Positions 1-7,522 of a stretch of DNA of 33,173 nt are shown in pieces. Under the pieces are notes generated by a model. The model saw only the letters and a list, made by a program, of their open reading frames with translations. It was not told the origin of the DNA and searched no databases. The position numbers and the translations under genes are program-made. Numbering within the stretch: position 1 is the first letter of the stretch; each line of letters opens with the position of its first letter. The DNA comes from an uncultured Gammaproteobacteria bacterium (lineage in GTDB: Bacteria; Pseudomonadota; Gammaproteobacteria; CAKMZV01): the NCBI GenBank assembly GCA_929200535.1, contig CAKMZV010000024.1, positions 1-33,173 on the forward strand, read 5' to 3'.

Positions 1-1
1 A

Positions 2-1291
2 AAGATAAGGATTATAAAACTCAACGACACAGGTATTACTTGGGGAGGGAATTACTCAGAAGGTAATCAATCCGGCAATAATTGTTCACCGACAGGCTTT
101 GCCACAGGCACCAAGCAAGATTGTCACCAAGGCAGAGATGCTCAAGCCGTCGCAGGCAACCTTAGTAAAGTAGGTCGTGGAAATGCAGGCTTTGATTTTA
201 CCAAACTGGGCAGTACCGGCACAGTATTGGCATTTCAAACTCAAGACTGGTCAAACTCAGGCAGTGAATCGGTAGGCACACAATGGAGCTGTGTCAAAGA
301 TAATCGCACGGGCTTAATTTGGGAAGTGAAAAGCAGTGTAGGCACCTCAAGCAATACTGCCAATATTCACCATAAAGATAATACCTACCGCTGGGGTGGT
401 AAAACCGCTCTTGGTCGAGAGCATCCTAATAGGGAAGATGCTTACTATGATGATTGGAATACGCTGGTAGATGGTAGTAATAGTAGTAATAGTGGTAATG
501 GTTTATGCGGTTTTACCGATTGGCGTGTGCCAACCCCCAGAGAATTACGCTCCATTGTTGATCACTCTCAAACAGAGCCAAGCATTGATAGCGATTATTT
601 CCCTAATACGCCTTCTGAGCGTTTTTGGTCAGCCTCACCCAGTATTGAATACCGTGTTTTTGAGGGTGATACTGATGCGGCGTGGTATATCATGTTTAAT
701 GATAAAGCTGATAGCTATGAGGGTCGCGAGGCGCCCTATCGTGTTCGCTTGGTGCGTTCAGATTTTTTGGCAACCGAGGGGGGGCAAGTGGTGCCATCAG
801 CAGTAGGTAGTCAAAAAATTAAGACTTATATTCCTAATGAATGGCACGATAATCGTTATACGGTGCATCATAATGGCACGGTAACGGATAATAACACAGG
901 CTTAATGTGGAAAGTGTGTAGTGAGGGGCAAAACTGGAGCAAACAAAGTAATAATACTGCTTCTTGTTCTGGCTCGGCGAGAGACACTAATTGGAAAGCG
1001 TCTTTAGAGTTGGTCAATAACTATACCTTTCCAGCAAGCGATGGCTACAGCGATTGGCGCCTACCGAACATCCAAGAATTGGCATCTTTGTTAGCATTAG
1101 ACCGTTCTAATCCAAGCATTAATAGCACTATTTTTCCCAATACGCCTGGGGACTATTTTCAATCCTCTTCGCCCAGTGAGCGAAAATTCAGAGTCTATAG
1201 AATGTGGTCAATCGATTTCAGTTTAAGCTTTTCTGAAGTCAGATATCGCACGGACGACAATTATATTCGCTTGGTGCGCTTAGGTCGGTAA
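2..1291 (+). CDS. DUF1566 (Lcl-like) protein, 5' end cut by window edge
   Basis: The reading frame is open from base 2, so the start lies upstream of the window and 429 residues are visible. It contains at least two copies of the DUF1566 / Lcl C-terminal-type module. Each copy has a TGLxW strand (TGLIWEV near 310, TGLMWKV near 899), a DWRxP motif (DWRVPTPREL near 520, DWRLPNIQEL near 1053), an FPNTP turn and a closing RLVR strand. The segment before position 227 (WGGN, paired Cys, KVGRGNAG) looks like the end of a further repeat or a linker. Such proteins are usually exported or surface-exposed, often on large repetitive proteins, and their ligand is unknown. It lies 380 bases before the channel/TolC operon, so it may be a client of that system, but nothing in the sequence proves this. 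Confidence 0.8.
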   Translation, partial: KIRIIKLNDTGITWGGNYSEGNQSGNNCSPTGFATGTKQDCHQGRDAQAVAGNLSKVGRGNAGFDFTKLGSTGTVLAFQTQDWSNSGSESVGTQWSCVKDNRTGLIWEVKSSVGTSSNTANIHHKDNTYRWGGKTALGREHPNREDAYYDDWNTLVDGSNSSNSGNGLCGFTDWRVPTPRELRSIVDHSQTEPSIDSDYFPNTPSERFWSASPSIEYRVFEGDTDAAWYIMFNDKADSYEGREAPYRVRLVRSDFLATEGGQVVPSAVGSQKIKTYIPNEWHDNRYTVHHNGTVTDNNTGLMWKVCSEGQNWSKQSNNTASCSGSARDTNWKASLELVNNYTFPASDGYSDWRLPNIQELASLLALDRSNPSINSTIFPNTPGDYFQSSSPSERKFRVYRMWSIDFSLSFSEVRYRTDDNYIRLVRLGR

Positions 1292-1671
1292 TTTTTAGGG
1301 CATTAGCCCTGCACTTGTTCCCATGCTCCCTTTTTTCTGTCATTGCGAGAGAGCGTTTTTCAGCGACCGTGGTAATCTGTTGGGGAAATTCTGTCAGCGA
1401 ATTAGCTAATCTTTACAAAAGGTCTCAAACTTATATTGAAAATTAAAAACCTTAATTATCAGTCATTTAATAAAAAAAACATTAAATTTATGTGCTTTTT
1501 TAAGACATTACTTAAACTTCAGTGTTTTTTTTTATATAATTAGTACTTAGTCTAATGGAAAAATCCTACGGAGGAGTCTTGTTTTTTTATATTTTCAGTC
1601 AATATAATATAAGCAATTTTTTATTAAAAATCATAAGGTTATTTAAATTATAAATTTCAAGTCAAATTATT
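1292..1671. other. AT-rich intergenic region with decayed repeat fragments
   Basis: No convincing gene is present. A small hairpin (AGGGC-ATTA-GCCCT, 1297-1310) follows the DUF1566 stop codon but has no T-run right after it, so it is a poor terminator. Positions 1340-1380 contain GTCATTGCGAG and a later GACCGTGGTAATCTG, resembling the dispersed 'GTCATTGCGAG...GTGGCAATC' repeats seen in many bacteria. Positions 1412-1426 (TTTACAAAAGGTCTC) resemble the terminal repeat of the elements at 6755 and 14401, so this may be the relic of a decayed copy. The 3' half is a leader for the next operon. Confidence 0.5.
1512..1540 (+). promoter_or_regulatory. Putative promoter of the channel/TolC operon
   Basis: A TATAAT hexamer at 1535-1540 lies 17 bases downstream of TTAAAC (1512-1517), a weak -35. 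It would give a leader of about 125 nt before the first gene. The leader contains TCCTACGGAGGA (about 1567-1578), a small hairpin carrying an SD-like GGAGGAG far from the annotated start. In DNA this AT-rich a chance TATAAT is likely. Confidence 0.35.
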
Positions 1672-3279
1672 ATGAATACTAATCCATTACGAACCCTTAC
1701 TATCGCTCTTATTATTTTCTTCTCGGTTGTTGGGCTTGGTTTTGAAGTGCTTTATGGGTATTTTTCTAGCAACGTTACGCTCAATGGTATTGTGGTTTCA
1801 GCGATGTTTTTCGGTTTAGGGTATATCTATGTTGCAAATATCAGATTGCAGGGGATTGTTAGTTTATTCAAGGCTACAGAACAGCTTGAACAAAGGGCTA
1901 ATCCGTCTAAAACGGACGAGGATGAGGACGAGGATTATGAGGAAGATGATTTAGAGTTTGACTATACTGAGGAGTATAGGGAGTTGATGGAAAGTAAGGG
2001 ACAGCGACTATTATGGTTAATGTCTGCAAAAGATGTGGAAAATTTATCTAATTGGTCTCCGCAAAATATGTTTACTCATGCTCAAGTAGAATTGGCATTG
2101 AGTGCTTCAAGGTTGCGTATTGCTGAGGTGAGGAATTTCAGTAACTATTTCTCAGGGATTTTGATTATCTTGGGGCTGTTGGGTACATTCTTGGGTCTTT
2201 TGGAAACGATTAAAGCAATTGGTTTGGTATTTAGTGGGGATTCAATTAAATTTTTAGTTGCAGATAAAGCAGATACGAGTGGGGATGATATTCTAAAGTT
2301 TTTTGATGCTATTGCAAAACCGCTTGAGGGTATGGGGATTGCCTTTAGTTCCTCGTTGTTTGGATTATCTGGCTCTCTTATTGTAGGGTTGTTTGCTTTT
2401 GTTTCGTCTCGTAATCAATCTTTCTTTTTATTTGATTTATTTGATTGGTTTAAGGCAAGAACTGCACCTGAAGATATTTCTAGCCTTGAGAGGAGCACGA
2501 TGACTTCTTTGCCTTCTTCGCAGGGATTGATGGGTGCGTTGGTGCGAGGTGGAATGAAATTGCCTACGGGGCAGTCAATGAGGGCACTTGGAGGTGCGCC
2601 TGCTACTGGAGTGGCTGGTATTCCTGGTACAGGGATTGGATCTGATGGTGGTGGTGGAATTGGGGGAGAGTTTCGTGGTAAGTTTAAAGGAGAGTTTCGT
2701 GGTGATGGCAACATTGAGGGTAATTTAGATGCGGATGCTTTAACGGGAGTGTTAAATCGTTTAGAAGGGCTTAGTCGGGATGCCATTGAAAAAAATGGAT
2801 TGTTAGCTAAAGCCGCTCTGAAATTGGGTGAAAATTTGGCTTTAGAGCAAAAACGTTTGGCTGATATTGCCTCTTACGAGCAGCAGTCTGCTGTCATTTT
2901 ATCTGCTATGAGACAGCAGGGCGATCAACAAATACATATTCTCAATCAGTTAGTTGAGGCTCAGTATAATACAACCGATAAAGAAGAATTTAGGGCGTTA
3001 GCGGCACATTTTCATCGCTCATTTGAGACGTTGCTTTCTAATGTAAGGCAGGATAATCAAACTTCACAAGAAGCCACGCTGGATAAAATGAGTCGTATTG
3101 GGTTAGCTGGGTTTGCGGCTAATATTTCTGGAGATAGAGAACAGGTTTTGTCGGCAGCCGGTCAGGGTTTAAAATCTCAAGAAAACTCTGATAATCTCTC
3201 TGATGGTACTGTTGCTTCAGTTAAGGGTCAGTCGGTAAATCCGCTTTCTCCGAGCAATGATGAAGATAATAATTTATAG
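1672..3279 (+). CDS. MotA/TolQ/ExbB-type channel subunit with long cytoplasmic tail
   Basis: This 535-residue protein is a likely ion-channel (stator A) subunit of a rotary or gating motor in the inner membrane. It has four predicted membrane segments: about 8-30, 36-56, 158-185 and 217-247. The third carries GLLGTFLGL and the fourth GMGIAFSSSLFGLSG, the paired signature of the MotA/TolQ/ExbB family. The cytoplasmic loop between segments 2 and 3 has a strongly acidic run (about residues 79-100). After segment 4 comes a ~285-residue cytoplasmic tail. It begins with a Gly-rich linker with small tandem units (GEFRG/KFKGEFRG, about 295-345), followed by a helical, probably coiled-coil part. MotA, TolQ and ExbB lack such a tail, while ZorA of Zorya defence systems has an analogous long one. 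It is first in a run with two MotB-like genes and a TolC-like gene. The coupled ion and the client are unknown. Confidence 0.85.
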   Translation: MNTNPLRTLTIALIIFFSVVGLGFEVLYGYFSSNVTLNGIVVSAMFFGLGYIYVANIRLQGIVSLFKATEQLEQRANPSKTDEDEDEDYEEDDLEFDYTEEYRELMESKGQRLLWLMSAKDVENLSNWSPQNMFTHAQVELALSASRLRIAEVRNFSNYFSGILIILGLLGTFLGLLETIKAIGLVFSGDSIKFLVADKADTSGDDILKFFDAIAKPLEGMGIAFSSSLFGLSGSLIVGLFAFVSSRNQSFFLFDLFDWFKARTAPEDISSLERSTMTSLPSSQGLMGALVRGGMKLPTGQSMRALGGAPATGVAGIPGTGIGSDGGGGIGGEFRGKFKGEFRGDGNIEGNLDADALTGVLNRLEGLSRDAIEKNGLLAKAALKLGENLALEQKRLADIASYEQQSAVILSAMRQQGDQQIHILNQLVEAQYNTTDKEEFRALAAHFHRSFETLLSNVRQDNQTSQEATLDKMSRIGLAGFAANISGDREQVLSAAGQGLKSQENSDNLSDGTVASVKGQSVNPLSPSNDEDNNL

Positions 3280-3329
3280 TTGATGATAGGTTTATTTATT
3301 TTAGATAGTTTTAGTAGCTGTGTACTGAT

Positions 3330-4121
3330 ATGGATGCAAGAGCCTTAGATAAAATTATTTGGCCCACTAGTGTTGATATGATGGGGCAGGTTGTGGTTGC
3401 AATGACCTTTTTCTTTCTATTGATGTTTATTGTTTTGGCTTATTTTTTAAAGCAAATAGAGTTAAGGCAGAGAGTGACAATTGATAAACAGCATTATCAA
3501 TACCTTTATGAGCCTGTCAAGAGGTATCTTGGGGTGACCGAAATTAAGAAAAAAAAGAAGGAGCTTCCCAATATTGATGAATTAATTCTCCAAATCCAAG
3601 ACTATATATTATCTGCACCTCCATCTCGAGTTAAAGATATTAAGAGTTTGATTTCAAAGCGTAATCAGTTAATTGATGAATTGCATCAATTGGGTTATAC
3701 GGGTTATTCAAAGATAAACCCTTTTAGTGGCGAATATGGGATAATGCCAGTGCTTACACTTGAATTACTTAAGCAGCAGGGGGATTGGAGAACGGATATT
3801 AATGGTAATCGATTATTGATTCGTTTTGGTGACAATAGCGTTAAGCCTAATCGGAATTCTTTAGAGCAGTTGCGTGCTAATATTGCTCGTTTTGTGGCTA
3901 GTATAAATCCAACTGATGGCAATAAATTAACGCTTAAAACTTATATTAGCGATCGAGTTGTTGTGGATAATTTAACGCAAAGACTGGCACTACATCGTTC
4001 TATTCTTATTAGAAATCAGTTGCGAGCTAGCGGTTTAAGTAAAGAAGGTATTAGAATTGTGAGCGATAGTTCAAATAGTAAACGTTATCCTTTTGGAGCA
4101 ATAGAATTAAGTTATGAATGA
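3330..4121 (+). CDS. MotB/OmpA-like stator B subunit, first of two
   Basis: This 263-residue protein has one N-terminal membrane segment (about 17-40) preceded by WPTSVD. Asp16 sits where MotB-type proteins carry the ion-binding Asp at the start of their helix. A Lys-rich cytosol- or membrane-proximal stretch and a helical linker follow. The C-terminal part (about 160-263) resembles a degenerate OmpA-like peptidoglycan-binding fold: LLIRFGDNSVKPN, then LTLKTYISD, LTQRLALHRSILIRNQLRASGL, and a final strand before the stop. The Asp and Arg positions used for peptidoglycan binding appear to be kept, but this is by eye only. The gene follows the channel subunit by 50 bases and overlaps the second B-type gene by 8 bases, so co-translation is likely. 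Confidence 0.75.
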   Translation: MDARALDKIIWPTSVDMMGQVVVAMTFFFLLMFIVLAYFLKQIELRQRVTIDKQHYQYLYEPVKRYLGVTEIKKKKKELPNIDELILQIQDYILSAPPSRVKDIKSLISKRNQLIDELHQLGYTGYSKINPFSGEYGIMPVLTLELLKQQGDWRTDINGNRLLIRFGDNSVKPNRNSLEQLRANIARFVASINPTDGNKLTLKTYISDRVVVDNLTQRLALHRSILIRNQLRASGLSKEGIRIVSDSSNSKRYPFGAIELSYE

Positions 4122-4971
4122 AGGATACAATATCGAACAACAAGATCACAGCGATGATTTTTGGCCTGGATTTGTTGATATTTTATCGGGTCTTATATTG
4201 ATTTTCAGTTTTTTAATCCTTGTGGCTGGTGTGGTTATTGCGGTAATTTATCAGACATATAGTACTGTAAAATTGCCACCAACTAAATTTACTCACGTTT
4301 TGGCAATTATTCAACAATCTCCTTTGTTAGTTAAAGCTCAGTACGACATTATTGAAGAGGTCAAGCGAGAAAGTAACTTGCAAATATTAGTCAGGCAAAC
4401 AAAACAACAGTTAGAAGATATTGCTGAAAAAACAAATAGAGTTTTAATAGATTTTCCTGATTTAAAACGTAAGATAGTTCAGGAAATACGCTTTCTGCAA
4501 AAAGAGATTCGCTTGGTTAAGGCAAGCCCGCCTCCTGAGGGTAAAACGCAAAAAGCATTAGATAATCAGGGTGGGCGTCTTGCAGACTTCAAAGAAGCGG
4601 ATAATATTCCGCCTTTGGGTGTTAAAAATTGGGAAGTTTTAGATAGTGCGGTTGCTGGAGGAAGTAAAGATTTTTTATTTATTGGATTTAATACGCCACA
4701 ATCGTTGCCGCCAACTGAGGAAATGGATAAAAAATTGCGTATTGCATTGCGTGAATGGTTGCGTGCTAATCCAAATAATAACGAGCCTAAAATAGCTGTT
4801 GCTAACGCTGTCGTTCCATATGCTGGTATTGCTCCAAGAGACTCCTTGCGCAGAGCTTTATTTTTGCGAAATCTGATGAAAACGTATAAAATTGGGATTC
4901 TACCTAAAATTATTGCTGTAGAAAATGATAGACCGGCACATCCTAATGGATGGATTGAGATTAAGCCTTAA
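4114..4971 (+). CDS. MotB/OmpA-like stator B subunit, second of two
   Basis: This 285-residue protein is again built as a single N-terminal membrane helix (about 20-48) plus a periplasmic domain. WPGFVD stands just before the helix, with Asp22 matching Asp16 of the preceding gene. The middle (about 60-150) is Lys/Glu-rich helix, possibly coiled coil. The C-terminal 110 residues (DFLFIGFNTPQSLPP, then KIAVANAVVPYAG, RDSLRRALFLRNLMKTYKIG, and a WIEI strand at the end) look like a very degenerate OmpA-like fold. The two B proteins are clearly different sequences, so the complex could carry a heterodimeric B stalk. Start codon: ATG inside the end of the previous gene, the usual arrangement for translational coupling. 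Confidence 0.7.
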   Translation: MNEGYNIEQQDHSDDFWPGFVDILSGLILIFSFLILVAGVVIAVIYQTYSTVKLPPTKFTHVLAIIQQSPLLVKAQYDIIEEVKRESNLQILVRQTKQQLEDIAEKTNRVLIDFPDLKRKIVQEIRFLQKEIRLVKASPPPEGKTQKALDNQGGRLADFKEADNIPPLGVKNWEVLDSAVAGGSKDFLFIGFNTPQSLPPTEEMDKKLRIALREWLRANPNNNEPKIAVANAVVPYAGIAPRDSLRRALFLRNLMKTYKIGILPKIIAVENDRPAHPNGWIEIKP

Positions 4972-5014
4972 CCCTAACTTTGCTCAAATTATAAAGAAAG
5001 TTAATAGAATTATT

Positions 5015-6295
5015 ATGAATGTATTGCTCAGAATAGTATTGGTTACTTGGTTTAGCGGAGTGCTTTTAATGCCTGGTATTTCTCACGCTCTTAATTTGAA
5101 ACTTTCTGTGATTACCGCCTTATCTCGAGCTGAAGAAACAAAAATAGCTTCTTCGCAGGTTCGTCAAAGTAAGCTTAATGTAAGTCGAAAGCAGGCAAGT
5201 AATAATTCTAGACTATCTATTGGGGCTAAGCTTGGTCCACAATATCAAATCAGTGATGTCAGCGATGATGATTCATATGTATATTTACAATCTAATGCAT
5301 CGATAACCAAGCCTTTTCTTGATGGTGAAAACCGTCGTTTTAGTATTGAGGCCAGTGAATTGCAACTCCTTGCCGTACAATACCAAAGTCGTTCAGTTTT
5401 AGAGCAAACGGCAATGGACGTTATTCGTGCCTATATTAGTGTTGTTTATCAGCAAGAAATCGTACGTATTCACAGTAACAATATTGCTGAATTTAGAAAT
5501 GTAGAGGAAATCACTGTTGCAAGAAAAAATAATGGGATAGCAACAGATGCGGATGTTCTATTAGTTAAGGCTAGGGTTATTGGTGCGGGTTCTGCTCTAA
5601 ACAGGGCTCGTTTAGAATTGGCTCAATCACAAAATGAATATAATGTTCTCGTTGGTCCAATTGAAAATGATATGATTATCCCTTTTTCTGTTGATAATAT
5701 TTTCTTTCAAAATTTTGAATTAATGACAGAAAAAATGCGTAGTCAAAACTCCTCTTTGCAACAAAGTAAATATCGTCGTAGAGTCGCTCTTGCTGATTTA
5801 AATGTGCTTCGTTCAAAAGATTCGGCAATTGTTGATGGTTCAATTGAATATGATTATGCAAATACTTTTGGAGGAGGAATCGGACAAAGTATTACATTTG
5901 GTGCGTATGTTAATTTTTCTTATAATTACTCATTTGGTGATGTATTGGATTTAGAAATTAATCAGCAGCAAGAACGCATTAAAGAACTTTCTATTTTGCG
6001 TGAATTATTAATTCGTGATTTGGAAATTGAACTGCAAAAGGAATATTCAAACTACCAATCTTTAAAGAAAGTGGTCAGAGCAATAGAAAAAGAGTTATAT
6101 GCTAATAAGGGTGTATTAGCTGCTCAGAAAGAACAACAAAAAATTGGCAAAATAAAGTTAGTTGATATTCTTAATAGTCAAGATAGGGTAAATAACGCAA
6201 GAATTCGCTTATTACAATCAGAGCAGGAAGATCAATTATCTCGTTATAAACTTTTAGCATTATCTGGTGAATTATTATCTTTCTTCAGAGAATAA
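5015..6295 (+). CDS. TolC-family outer-membrane efflux/secretion protein
   Basis: I chose the ATG at 5015 rather than the upstream in-frame ATG at 4925, because it begins directly with a signal peptide (about 25 residues ending ISHA, cleaved before LNLKL). This gives 426 residues, a normal length for TolC-family trimeric channels. Long Ala/Gln/Glu-rich helices alternate with strands: an N-terminal ALSRAEETKIASSQ helix, a strand region near YVYLQSNASITKPFLDG, GIATDADVLLVKARV in the first repeat, and a matching second half ending in KIGKIKLVDILNSQDRVNNARIRL. The family forms exit ducts for type I secretion or efflux. No ABC ATPase or membrane-fusion gene is present nearby. The partner encoded here is the MotA/MotB-like trio 44 bases upstream, an unusual pairing. 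Confidence 0.85.
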   Translation: MNVLLRIVLVTWFSGVLLMPGISHALNLKLSVITALSRAEETKIASSQVRQSKLNVSRKQASNNSRLSIGAKLGPQYQISDVSDDDSYVYLQSNASITKPFLDGENRRFSIEASELQLLAVQYQSRSVLEQTAMDVIRAYISVVYQQEIVRIHSNNIAEFRNVEEITVARKNNGIATDADVLLVKARVIGAGSALNRARLELAQSQNEYNVLVGPIENDMIIPFSVDNIFFQNFELMTEKMRSQNSSLQQSKYRRRVALADLNVLRSKDSAIVDGSIEYDYANTFGGGIGQSITFGAYVNFSYNYSFGDVLDLEINQQQERIKELSILRELLIRDLEIELQKEYSNYQSLKKVVRAIEKELYANKGVLAAQKEQQKIGKIKLVDILNSQDRVNNARIRLLQSEQEDQLSRYKLLALSGELLSFFRE

Positions 6296-6325
6296 AACCC
6301 ATCAATCTATATTATAATCAATACA

Positions 6326-6739
6326 ATGTTTAACAATAAAAATATAAAATTTTCTCATCGTTTTCTTAATACTCAAAGAGGGATGACTCTCATAGAAATT
6401 ATGATTGTTGTTGTTATTTTGGGCATTTTAGGGGCAATCGTTGTACCAAATCTTCTTGATCGTCCTGATGAGGCTAGAGTTCAAAAAGCTAAGCAAGATA
6501 TTCGTGCTTTTGAAGCAGCGTTAAGCTTGTATAAATTAGATAATTTTAATTATCCGGATACCAGTCAAGGCTTGCAAGCTTTGCAAGGTAAGTATATTGA
6601 AAGAATATCGAAAGACCCTTGGGGAAATGATTATCAGTATGTTAGCCCCGGTTCTACTGGAGCATTTGATGTGTATTCTCTTGGGGCAGACGGTCAATCT
6701 GGTGGTGAAGGGGTTAATGCTGATATTGGCAATCAATAG
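6326..6739 (+). CDS. gspG: Type II secretion major pseudopilin GspG
   Basis: This 137-residue protein has the type III (prepilin) signal RG|MTLIE: cleavage after Gly19 and Glu at mature position 5 (Glu24), followed by the hydrophobic helix IMIVVVILGILGAIVVPNLL. The C-terminal half carries the GspG pattern YKLDNFNYPDTSQGLQAL, KDPWGNDYQY and the Ca-binding-type DVYSLGADGQSGGEG. In type II secretion GspG is the main subunit of the periplasmic pseudopilus. A TATAAT at 6313-6318 is only 8 bases before the ATG, which would imply a nearly leaderless mRNA if real. gspH follows after an inserted repeat element. The other gsp genes are not in the window. Confidence 0.95.
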   Translation: MFNNKNIKFSHRFLNTQRGMTLIEIMIVVVILGILGAIVVPNLLDRPDEARVQKAKQDIRAFEAALSLYKLDNFNYPDTSQGLQALQGKYIERISKDPWGNDYQYVSPGSTGAFDVYSLGADGQSGGEGVNADIGNQ

Positions 6740-6754
6740 CTTTTCAGAAATACT

Positions 6755-6913
6755 GAGACCTTTGCACAAAAGATATGACAAGTGAAAAAGTAAAAAATTG
6801 CCCTGATTTTCGTTGTGAAACTTGCGAAGACGGACGTATTGGCTGCGTTCCACGCCTCAATCAGAACAATTTTTTATCTTTTCCCTTTTGCCATACTTTT
6901 ATGCAAAGGTCTC
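6755..6913. mobile_element. MITE-like element E1 (159 bp) with 5-bp target duplication
   Basis: The element is bounded by GAGACCTTTGCA at the left and its complement TGCAAAGGTCTC at the right. The arms can be extended to about 25 bp with a few mismatches (left ...CAAAAGATATGACA, right ...TGCCATACTTTTA). ATACT occurs immediately outside both ends (6750-6754 and 6914-6918), a target-site duplication. No reading frame for a transposase fits. The interior is a long imperfect palindrome: AAAAAATTG/CAATTTTTT, CTGATT/AATCAG and GTGAAAC/GTTCCAC close a 25-nt apical segment containing AAGACGGACGTATTG (6827-6841). It stands between gspG and gspH. The parental transposase family is not assignable from this window. 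Confidence 0.88.
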
Positions 6914-6967
6914 ATACTGAGAGAGCTTGATGTGAAAGTTCTTTAATTTTTAATCTTTTATTTTTTT

Positions 6968-7483
6968 ATGTCCAAAGCTGGGCACTTCCGTGGTTTTACT
7001 CTCATTGAGTTACTTATCGTGATGCTAATCATTGGAATTTTATCAACCACGGCAATTCTTTCCTACTCTCCTCCTCCCTTTAAAGAGACTCGTGAAAAAT
7101 TAAATGTTTTATTAGATCAAATCAATACCGCTCAAGAAAAGGCATTATTAGAATCTCTCCCGTTAGGTCTGCTCTTTTTTCAACAAAAATATATTTTTCT
7201 TACTATTGAAAATCGTACTTGGAGGAAGTATATGGTTTTCCCTGAGGTTGAAATTGATTTACAAGATGCGAGCTTAGTGGTTGATAATATATCAATTAAT
7301 CTGCCTGATGCAGATTTAATCACTGAAATTTTTCCGCAAATTGTTTTTAGTCCTGGCGCGGAGATGACCCCTTTTGAGCTTATACTTAATTTGCATGATG
7401 AAAATAGCGGTAGCAGTACTATTTTTGAGCTTAAGACAGATATACTTGGTAGAGGAAAGCTGTTACAATATCAAGCTCAATAA
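6968..7483 (+). CDS. gspH: Type II secretion minor pseudopilin GspH-like
   Basis: This 171-residue protein has a short prepilin leader, RG|FTLIE (cleavage after Gly9, Glu14 at mature position 5), and the hydrophobic stretch LLIVMLIIGILSTTAIL. The rest (mature ~160 residues) has the alternating strand pattern of minor pseudopilins, with SLPLGLLFFQQ and a C-terminal ILGRGKLL. Length and position next to gspG favour GspH over FimT-type minor pilins, but the family is divergent. It is separated from gspG by 228 bases, of which about 165 are the inserted element and its duplication, so the two were probably adjacent before insertion. Confidence 0.75.
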   Translation: MSKAGHFRGFTLIELLIVMLIIGILSTTAILSYSPPPFKETREKLNVLLDQINTAQEKALLESLPLGLLFFQQKYIFLTIENRTWRKYMVFPEVEIDLQDASLVVDNISINLPDADLITEIFPQIVFSPGAEMTPFELILNLHDENSGSSTIFELKTDILGRGKLLQYQAQ

Positions 7484-7522
7484 ATTATTTTAATCCTTTG
7501 CTCAATATACTATAGATAAAAT

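Noticed and set aside
1672-4971. Zorya anti-phage system (ZorA/ZorB)
   Set aside because: The channel subunit with long tail and the B-type proteins recall ZorAB, but there are two B genes, a TolC gene follows, and no ZorC, ZorD or ZorE effector is present.
4925-5014. Upstream in-frame start for the TolC-like gene
   Set aside because: It would put 30 non-hydrophobic residues before a well-formed signal peptide and overlaps the previous gene; the start at 5015 fits an exported protein.
5015-6295. Complete type I secretion system
   Set aside because: Only the TolC-like component is here; no ABC transporter or HlyD-type fusion protein is encoded in the window.
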